64,000 bases of DNA from Fasciola hepatica (Eukaryota > Platyhelminthes > Trematoda > Plagiorchiida > Fasciolidae). Every line of letters begins with the position of its first letter. Positions within the stretch are counted from its first letter, which is position 1. This document shows positions 56,006 through 64,000 of this stretch, one piece after another. Where the stretch lies: the NCBI GenBank assembly GCA_948099385.1, contig CANUEZ040000167.1, forward strand, positions 1,260,001-1,324,000. Reading direction: 5' to 3'. A program made the position numbers and the translations under genes. The notes beneath the pieces are model-generated. The model had not been told where the DNA came from. It ran no database searches and saw nothing but the letters and a program-made list of their open reading frames with translations.

Positions 56006-56189
56006 AGTTCACGGCTCTCCCTAACGAACTGCTGGTACCGCCGACAAGCTCGAGGGTTTTCCGGAGGGCAAAGTTAGTGCAAAAGGGATGGTGCCTTTCC
56101 AAATGTATGAACCGCCAGCCTGTACTCTTCTGGTGTGCGGTCTACGTCGTCTTCCGGTCACCAGAGGCAACGGGATGCATTCCTATCTT

Positions 56190-57374
56190 TAATGGTGATC
56201 CTCGCTTACGGAAACATTTTGCGTATGGCCGAAGAGAGGGCTACTTTTATCAGCCGAAAGAGGCATAAGATCTCTAATGGCGGTGTCGTCCAGTCTGGAC
56301 CCCGGATGATATGGTCGTTGAGTGAGGCCCTGACATTTCGCGGCACCATCGAAGACCACCCTGAACTTCTCCGGCTTCTTTGGGTCCACGACTGGGTGAG
56401 TGGTGTGTAACACCTCAAATTTGCTCTCATTACCGATGCATCCGCTCTTCCTACATTGCCCATTTCTGTGTTATGTCATCTGGCTAGCGCACATCCTATC
56501 CTCTGTTGCGGTTCTCGAATTAGCCGGTTTTTGAGGAAGTACAATTTTTTACGAGCCATTTCGCTGCTGTTTGGCATTGATTCCGTGTTGGGTCTCCAGA
56601 GCACAAGGACCTCAAAACAATATGTTACATACTTGGCGTTCCCAGCCACCGTTTTCAGTGCTAACTTACCTCGTCTCTATGGAGCATCTCTTTTATTGAC
56701 CATGTCAGTAAATTCGGCGTCGCACATCTGTTGGAATCCCTGTCCAATGTTCACCGTTTCCACCGAAGTTGAGTTGATTTCGTTCCGTCTGTATTACCGT
56801 ATAAAGTCCAACCAAATATTGTGCTTACTGCATGCGGTACTTCGCGGTTTCCCCTTCTTTGATCCAGGACCCAGTGTGCTCCTGGTACATCACAACCGAT
56901 CAATAGATTGGCTTCATTAGTCTGTCACTCGACCGAAACCCCGCAGAGTTGCGGCCACTGGCTCTAAACCGACGGTACTGAATCCGGTGCTTTCATCTGC
57001 AGATCAATAACGGTGAATGCGTCTACGCTGTATGCCCTTCCGTTGTTGATCAAAGAGACAAGAAATGGGAGCAGCTTGGTTGATTGGATGACCTGGTAAC
57101 CACTTACTCCACCCACTGCTGACAAAGATTGACCCCCTGTGATCTCATATACCTCCGAAAACTCTCTCATCGTCAGTGTGGTGTCCAAGCCACTATCCAC
57201 GAAGGCCAACGCTCCCTTCACACCAACTGGGGTTTCTATGCGTACTACTATAGCTCCCAGGCGAATGAGCTCATTATTAGTCGGAGACATTGAACAGACC
57301 ACACATGGCCTTGGGATCTTCTCGGCACTAAATTTCCTGGTTTTTGCAGTAGGTAATTGTGTTTCCCGTGGCAT
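56190..57374 (-). pseudogene. BEL/Pao protease and reverse transcriptase, broken
   Basis: The open frame 56964-57374 (136 codons) has RPCVVCSM, then ALAFVDSGLDTTLTMREF, an aspartic-protease active site with VDSG (DSG in place of DTG, common in BEL/Pao). Immediately after its stop the same region reads NLLIGCDVPGAHWVLDQR and STIFGWTLYG, the BEL/Pao linker between protease and RT. RT starts at 56413-56189 with HPVVDPKKPEKFRVVFDGAA, and another frame has SLNDHIIRGPDW and KVALSSAIRKMF. Frames change several times in the RT and linker. Confidence 0.82.
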
Positions 57375-57429
57375 TTATCTTGACTACAACTTCATTTCAC
57401 TCGGCACACCGCTGTTCGATTTGAATCTT

Positions 57430-58440
57430 TGAGACAAATGAAACACTCGCCCAGGTTCTCAGCCTTTTACCAAGGCTCGTTGGGGTCCACCTTACGGAAG
57501 TTCGGACACTGCTGAGCCGTGGAGCGCACCACAAGCCCCACATGTCGGCGAGTTTTCATTCTCACAGGATAATGCATATGTGTGTTAGTCCAAGTTTGAC
57601 CTTTATTAGGATCTACGGTCCAGCCTTGTGATGTTGTCGTAGCCCTAGGTAGCTTGTCCGTTTCACACACAGGTTGACCGGAACGACTGTTTGTACTCAA
57701 ACGTAATAGTCTATAAACCGCTTGAGATCCCCAAAAGTAGCTTCACGCCCAAATCTGCTGATCTTCCCGGCTTTCTCGGCCCATCTACTCCGTGGATAAA
57801 CTGCTCACCACGGTCTTCAATGTGTGTAGTGCAATCAGATCCGTTCGACAAATTAGGTGATTCATAGTCACGCTGCACTTTTTCGTTTTTTCATCATATC
57901 GATTACAGAACCCGACTCGCCCTTTAAACATCTCGCCCCTGACAGTGTCCTATCGGTCAAATTACCAGCAGCCTTTGCTAGGTGTCTAAACAGGTCCTTC
58001 GGGGTTCTGAGCGCTCGAAAGTGACCCTCTACGGGGTCCAGCATCGAGCATCCTTCGATCACTTATCCAGCTCCTCCAGGAAACTGACATAGCGGGCACA
58101 AGTATATCTGCTCTGAATCAGATACTTTCCTTTCTACAAAATTCTCCTTTTGTTTGACAAACTTATGATAGCTTTTCGAGCTTTGATCGATTGAGACAGT
58201 TCCACCATTGGTAATTCGGTTGCCGGAAGTCCGCTGGCATAAGTCTGTTTTGGTCTTCCCGATAAATGACTGGGCCAAATGGTCCAGTGGTCCTTGGTTT
58301 CCAGGAGCTCGGCCCACTCCTGTTTTCGAGGTCCCTCCTTCTTGACTGACTCAGACCCTTCCTTAGCTAGCCTGAACTGACTTTCCACCTCCGCCGCTCG
58401 CAACCCATAAATATCATCACGTTCAAATCCTGTTTCGTTA
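57430..58440 (-). pseudogene. BEL/Pao gag, broken
   Basis: Frames on the minus strand: 58134-58403, 58063-58317 (a KSYHKFVKQKENFVERK block and CPLCQFPGG), 57868-58062 (LDPVEGHFRALRTPKDLFRH, then KAAGNLTDRTLSG), and 57467-57700 (TAQQCPNFRKVDPNEPW, then ENLGECF in the next segment). The last matches the Cys-rich zinc-knuckle end of BEL/Pao gag, just before protease. Stops and frameshifts separate the pieces. Confidence 0.65.
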
Positions 58441-59864
58441 GCTTGAATAAATGAAGTTGAGCCGAAAGGAATAGTAGGACTTTCGGTACCTAAACAATCG
58501 TCATCACCCTAAAAAACACCAGGGATTTGCCGAGTTATTCTTTGTTTAGCCCCGGTTCGACTTTGTCCTTTCCTTGGCATTTATGGTTGATCTTCTCGTG
58601 ACGGCTCCAAGTTGAGTAAAGTAACGGTGGTTCCGTTCGTAAGTAATACGTGGCCTAATTAACGAGTCCCAAGACCATGACAAGGATGATTATCTGATTC
58701 TACGGCGCTGAACTAGCAAATTATACGCATGTGCGCTTTGCACAAACATTAACTTTATGGCCACACCGTTTATCCACGAAAGCCAGGGTTTGGCAAAGGT
58801 CAAGGTCGGATACGACCATCATGTCAGTTATAGTTCAAATCAAAATGATGCGGAGACACAGCAACAAAAGGTAAACAAGTGATCAAATGTAGTGGTTCAT
58901 GCGCGTTGTACTTGTTCAAGGATCAATAAAATAATTGGCATATTCTCAATATTGAAAGAAAGTGACAACCACTAGGAGGGGTTCCAAAAGCTTACGGTAA
59001 CCGTGGTCTAGTCTACTTTGAGACTCGGAGAAGGTAGCCCCCGGCGGTTTTGTCAGCAGAAAATACTGAGCCCCATCTGGGAATGTCCTATGTTTAAGAG
59101 ATTGCTCCGTGTTTCGTGGGCCATATGGGTCCTCCGAAGGTGGATTTACACTCCGGGATTCGTTGACAGCGTTTGAAAGGTGCTCTAGTGGGGCTGTAAG
59201 AGAACACGGCTCATCCTTTCGGTCTGTGTTCAGTCCACCTACCAGCTGCCGAGCGAACATGCGAAATTTTCCTACCATCTCGACCCCAGAGCCATCAGCT
59301 TCGGTGGAGAGGGAAGAGTATGAAGAGGCCTCCGAAGCTACTACTTCAGCGAAAGTCTTCTCTGCGGTTAGCGACGATCGTGCGGATAATGAAGACAATG
59401 ACAAGGATATCGCAACTAAGGCCACTGGTTATGATGATGATACTTTGGCTGTGATGAGCTAGGAGATCAGTGGGATGATATTAATTGTGACTCCGCGTTA
59501 TCTATGAGAACAAGTGCTTTCTGCTCCGATATCTTTGTCGGCCACACAGGGCTCGATAGCTCAGCGTACTCAGAACAAAACCTTTTGAAAAATTTACACG
59601 ACATTATCCCAGAATTTCTTGACGATCGTTCAGTATATCGAAGCTATCCAGGTGGATCCAACCGTCACACAGGCCGTACCGTGAGGACTTACCGCAAGGG
59701 TGAATAAACTTCGAACAAACCAGGCACATGTGCTCAACAATTTCGACCTTTGGAGGCACTGCAGTCAAATACTAGTCCACTGACTGACAGAACCACAGAG
59801 AAATATCCTGGCGAGAACCATACAGGGCGACTCACAGGTGTAGTGCTTTCAGCCAGTCTTATTC
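58441..59864. other. Unassigned; overlapping open frames on both strands
   Basis: The minus frame 58946-59425 (159 codons) overlaps the plus frame 59109-59462 (117 codons, acidic end REEYEEASEATTSAK). Farther on, the plus strand reads LLKNLHDIIPEFLDDRSVYR in one frame and VNKLRTNQAHVLNNFDLWRH in another. I recognise no family. It may hold the N-terminal gag of the BEL/Pao element or a different decayed element. Confidence 0.3.
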
Positions 59865-60610
59865 GGTTCGGTTCAGTTTGAACAGGACAAGTAATGACCA
59901 CGGCCAAACGAGCGTCCAGAATTCCTTCGGATTTATGCAATCAGGTTGGGCAACCACGACTGCATAATTTATTTTATCGAATCCCCTCTAAAATAGGGGG
60001 GGGGGCAACAGTACGACCTCATCGCACATCAACTGCAGAGGATAATACATCGTGAGCTTTCACTGAGTTATTGTACAACAAGTGGAAACTTGCAGTTGTG
60101 AGCCACGTTGGACAGACCCCACTGCTCACAACCGTCCATTTGGAGACGTGATGAGAGCTCGCTTTCAGAAAGGATCCCGCTCCACTTACGACCAGGAGCC
60201 CTTGAATGCCTGGACGGTCCCCAATCCTACTATCTCTTCCGGAAGCTTACTCCAGTGGTTTACCACCCGATTGCTAAAGAACTGAGATCTAGCTATCAAC
60301 TCAGATCTGGTATTCGTCAGCTGCTTCCCGTGACCGCTTTTTCGGGAGTCGACCGCCTTATGGAACAGGCTCATCAACCTCAGCCCAGAAAAGCTTTTTA
60401 TTACCTTGAGTATCTCTATGAGACCCCGTCGTAGTCTCATTTTTCCATGAAGAAAACTCTGAGGTCTGGGGGTCTGCTCGGACGTTGTGCTCATTTGACC
60501 CTCAACCACGTGCGCTGCAAGAGGTCGTACCTCCTTCAAATAGTTGGCGTCCACTTTGTAGAAGGGTGACCATGCCGGACTGCAGTTTTCTGAGAGAGGC
60601 CTAACCAAAG
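59865..60610 (-). mobile_element. 5'-truncated LINE B copy
   Basis: The minus frame 60186-60608 encodes the ORF2 C-terminus, closely parallel to element B: CSPAWSPFYKVDANYLKEV, IEILKVIKSFSGLRLMSLF and RVVNHWSKLPEEIVGLGTVQ. The 3' untranslated part includes CCAGAATTCCTTCGGA and ends TTCAGTTTGAACAGG with a TTCGG/TTCAG tail at 59865. A G run lies at about 59996-60007. Confidence 0.85.
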
Positions 60611-61512
60611 AAGTACGCTGGCAGGAAAGTCCCTGTTGACCGGCACGACAAAGCTTATTTCAACCTGAATAGTAACAATAACAATTATGGTTTACTCCTC
60701 TGCAGTGGTCGAGAGGCAAGCATTAATGCATGATCAGAGTTAACCGTATCACTCAAAAGGATGAAAATTCACACATTTAAAAAGGGAGTAGTACGTTGCA
60801 GCAACAGAAGAAGGTGGCTGGGGAGAGTTTAAATGAGATAAAGTGATAACGGAACACACGGTAAGTATGGTTTAATTTCGAACCAGCTGGGGTACTAGAA
60901 ATGAATAGGCCGGATCCAAGAAGAACATTGTCTCAGGAGGCAGAAAATACAATGTTCACACGGATAGTGCAAGAAGTTTTCCAGTGATGCACACTCAACT
61001 TTATTTAAAAGAGCAACTGGTGATGAGGCCAGGAGATGGTTAGGAATTTTATGGCGTTGCGCAGATGAATACCAATTTTCTTAGACTGGTGGACATGAAA
61101 AGGAATAGTACTCCCTGAAAAGGAGAGATAATTTTTGTGAGAAGCAGTAAGTAACGTCTGACCTCAGGAATTTGCAGCTGGTGGAGGAATAATGGAGTTC
61201 CGTGAGGACTAATCAACAGATGGAATATCTTGTCCACCATGAATAAGATAAAGCAACAGGTTTGAGTAGAGACTTTTACAATATGTCAACTTAAGCCGGT
61301 TAAAGGAAAAATTTGTTATTTAGCAGAGTTTTCTGTGGTTTCCTTGTGTTTGTGTTGTCCGATGTGAGCAAGAGTTGAACTAAGTTGTTGTTAACTTTTT
61401 CGTCATGGGAAAGGAGAGTGTTACCGTGCTCGCGCAATTTGTACTGACATGATTCCCGTCCAAAGAAAGAAGACGCCGAAAGATAGCAATTGCTGGGTTT
61501 TATTATTCATAT
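60611..61512. other. About 0.9 kb without recognised features
   Basis: A/T- and purine-rich sequence with only short frames (63 codons at 61049-61240). No motif or tail recognised. Confidence 0.3.
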
Positions 61513-62098
61513 TAGTTATCCCGGATAACTGACAAGAGACGGGAGAGTGAACGAGCTGATGGCCGGAGCTGACGGGCTGAAGAGCGCCTTGCACCTAGAG
61601 TCGCGCGATGCAAGATGGCGACGCTGTTGTCTGTGCCGATACCAGATGGACTCAAACAAACAGACTTCAAACAACCAGTCAATTTAGAGAGATTAAGCTA
61701 ATCTGAATTCTTAACCCATTGAGGAGCCTGGTCAACGTTTGCTTGACCAGTTACGTATCTCGGTGGGTGACCGATAAGAATCACCGAAGTGTCCCACAGG
61801 ACTTCAAAAATAGGCCCATGTGTCCGCTCAAAAAGACTATCATGCCGCGCTGGATGAATCGGGTCTGGATATGTGAATGTATTTTAAAGAACAATTGTCC
61901 AAACAATCTGCAACTTTACGTGACGGGGAAGAAGGATTCGAAAAGAAAGATTGCCTATAGCTAGAGGAAGAGAAGGCACCGGAATTGACTGTTCCCGGGG
62001 AGCGGTTTTCATCCCCAAGTAGACCTAGGAGCAGATACCTATTCATAAACAAGGCCCCCCTATGCTTTAAGATCGCAATTACCTTTTAGTGAGTTTAA
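61513..62098. repeat. Long inverted repeat, right arm (partner 32655-33240)
   Basis: The reverse complement of the left arm. The inner 470 bp (61582-62052) match without gaps; similarity declines towards 61513 and ends near 62098. The arms are about 28 kb apart and in opposite orientation. Confidence 0.85.
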
Positions 62099-64000
62099 GG
62101 CCTTCGAAGCCTCTGCAAGGGCACCACCGAATCTGAACCGCTCGCTAGTCAATTAGGAACCCTTGCATGGTGGTTCAAGTTGCTGCTACATCAGAAGAGT
62201 CTTGTGGCAGCAAGTTTCCATTAGGCCTCAGCGGGGCCTATGCAGCCATATCAGGACTTCGTTTGGGTGAAACTTCGTGGCCAGATCGCATTTGCAGCAG
62301 CCAGCCTTGCGCGCGTTTGTACCCGGGAGGAGAAAATATACGTTTTCTGCGTGGTATATCACAGCCAAGCAACACAATGACCGGGTGTTTCTAAGATTCA
62401 AAGACGGAGGGTGCCATTCTAGACGATGTTCCAGAGTATCGTGAGCGGAATGGCACAGAGGTGCATATGTTACAAATGAGGCACAAAGTTCTGGGTGAAG
62501 TGGGAAGTCATAGGTATTATAAGTCGGTGTTCGTAAGGACTAGCAGCGCTTGCACTATTAGGCCTAGATATTGATTACCAGTTCGGAAGTGTACCGGTGA
62601 ATCTTATCGTTCGGTGCCACCAAAGCCGTGGAAGCTCACTGGGGCTATTGGGCTTTGGGTCTACGCGGGGGAAGGGGGGGTGGGGGCAGCTGGAAAACAC
62701 AAAGAACCTAAGTGGGACGTTTGTATAATTAGTTCTGAGGATATATGACATCTAATCGTGTGGTATTTCAGGTCTAATGCTGCAGGTTGGCGATAGGTCT
62801 TGATATGAGGGAGGTCACTGTTAGATTGAGCCGGAAACTGAGAAGTGAGATGAAAGCTGGGACGTAGGAAACTCCGCTTCGTTACAAAGAAGAGGGAGGT
62901 AGACAAGCATGAGTGGAAAATACCAGCTGTATTCCCTTAGTTCTTATCTATACGTTTATATATACATTGGTGTCCACATATATACAATTAGTGCTTTAAA
63001 AAGATGTGTTTGCGTCTGATATATCCACTTGCTATCCATAATAGTATGGTGGGAGTCAGGGCCACGGTGGTTCTGTAAATGACGTCAATGTACGTACCAG
63101 GAGTGCGTGAAAGGGTGTGGGGTGGTCAAGACTTAGAGCGAGAGGTGGATAAGCATACTTGGAGAGTCCAATTCGCTATCACCCCAGTTAGTCTTGTGCG
63201 TAAGGACCAAAAGCAAGCCAAGTGGACAAGAGCAGTGTGGGGTTTCCCCATTGGGTGGGTCGGGTCTGAGCTGATGGGAGACATACCCATGATTTAAGGT
63301 CGCTCATTTCCTTCAGGGCCGACGTTGGTCGTGCCTGGAGATCAGATCGATCCTCAAGGGCACTTTCCACTGCATTTTTTCTTTGTTTCTTAATAGGGAG
63401 GTGGTTGAGCCCATACAGGAACTTTCCATTGCCCCTCCACCAGACCGTAATTTTCCGCGCATTCGTCATTTATTTCGCAACTGGTGGGGGTGGTCTGTTT
63501 TCCCCAGGTCTGGACATAGCTATGGTGCAAGTGCAGCTGACATCAGGGTTTTCGCTTGCATGGGCTAGAAAGATACAGTGGACTTAGAAAACACACCGGG
63601 GGGACAGAGGGTGTTGTAATGCACATATCTACATACGTGTGCCAGCCTCGTACAGCACCCGACCGTACCTAGGAATACCAGACGCCGCTCTAATGTGATC
63701 GGTTTGGCCGCTCTACTAGACAACGTTATGGCATACAAGGAGTGGGGATCGAAATCGAATTAATGTGGTACGTTTAGAAATCGTGGCGACAGAGACAGCG
63801 GTCTTCACGGGAAGTGTAAGGCAAGGAAGTTGGAGCCAACAGATACCTACTGGAGGGTGGATATGAGTGATAAGGAATTTCACAGCGGAATAATTGAAAA
63901 AGGCAAATTACGGATCTGCAGGTAAGCTGGGGAAGAGGAAGCCAGAAATAAGTAAGATAAGAGCCTATCGAGTTTATTCAGCGGATGAACGGGATGCTGC
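62099..64000. other. About 1.9 kb without recognised features
   Basis: Short overlapping frames on both strands (e.g. 63079-63297 plus, 63188-63469 minus) carry no known motif. A block ATCGTTCGGTGCCACC near 62606 is the reverse complement of the end shared by the SINE-like copies at 34058 and 35125, so a third decayed SINE end may be present. A G-rich run occurs at about 62669-62687. Confidence 0.3.

Larger units (their letters stand above)
56190..58440 (-). mobile_element. BEL/Pao LTR retrotransposon, internal part, minus strand
   Basis: The order gag (about 58440-57430), protease (57374-56964), linker (about 56960-56860) and RT (56463-56190) is that of a BEL/Pao polyprotein. RNase H, integrase and both LTRs are missing; the RT end at 56190 abuts LINE F sequence. 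Confidence 0.8.

Noticed and set aside
1..64000. CRISPR arrays, bacterial operons, phage genes, rRNA genes
   Set aside because: No regularly spaced short repeats, no ribosome-binding-site-led gene clusters and no rRNA-like conserved blocks were seen; the content is eukaryotic retrotransposons.

Overview
This window looks like eukaryotic, repeat-dominated nuclear DNA, most likely from a flatworm (Platyhelminthes) and, less surely, a large-genome tapeworm such as a diphyllobothriid. Reasons: almost every recognisable coding stretch is a retrotransposon (RTE-like and CR1/jockey-like LINEs, a Ty3/gypsy gag-pol, a BEL/Pao element); most copies carry stops and frameshifts; and the one non-transposon gene I can build has introns of only 37-45 bp, a size class typical of flatworms. 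There are no bacterial operons, rRNAs, convincing tRNAs or CRISPR arrays. The species call is inference.

Layout. 0.7-11.4 kb: seven broken pieces of RTE-like LINEs in both orientations; one subfamily ends in an (ATG)n tail, another in a shared AT-rich 3' end. 11.7-12.6 kb: a foldback repeat of two head-to-head arms. 12.59-13.06 kb: a previously hidden five-exon gene on the minus strand with a GST C-terminal-like fold, squeezed between the foldback and a LINE tail. 13.1-29.4 kb: minus-strand CR1-like LINEs in tandem (A, B, A', 3' end of B', then C). A plus the end of B is repeated at a constant offset of 7,432 bp with about five differences in 3.6 kb. 29.4-35.2 kb: mostly unrecognised DNA with LINE tails, SINE-like copies, an LTR-like repeat and a gypsy gag fragment. 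35.3-39.5 kb: element D, the best preserved LINE (436-aa ORF1, complete ORF2 broken by one TAA). 39.6-41.1 kb: an older D copy. 46.5-50.8 kb: decayed LINE E. 49.8-54.9 kb: a 5.1 kb palindrome with 1,665-bp arms around gypsy pol. 55-56 kb: LINE F reverse transcriptase. 56.2-58.4 kb: BEL/Pao gag, protease and RT on the minus strand. 59.9-60.6 kb: truncated B copy. 61.5-62.1 kb: inverted partner of a repeat at 32.7-33.2 kb.

How it works together: the LINE ORF2 proteins (endonuclease plus reverse transcriptase) copy RNA at a nicked target. The recurring TGAAC-type 3' ends shared by several LINE families, and similar ends on SINE-like copies, suggest a common tail used for priming. LTR elements contribute gag, protease, RT and RNase H. 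None of the copies here is fully intact. The only part likely to serve the host is the small spliced gene.
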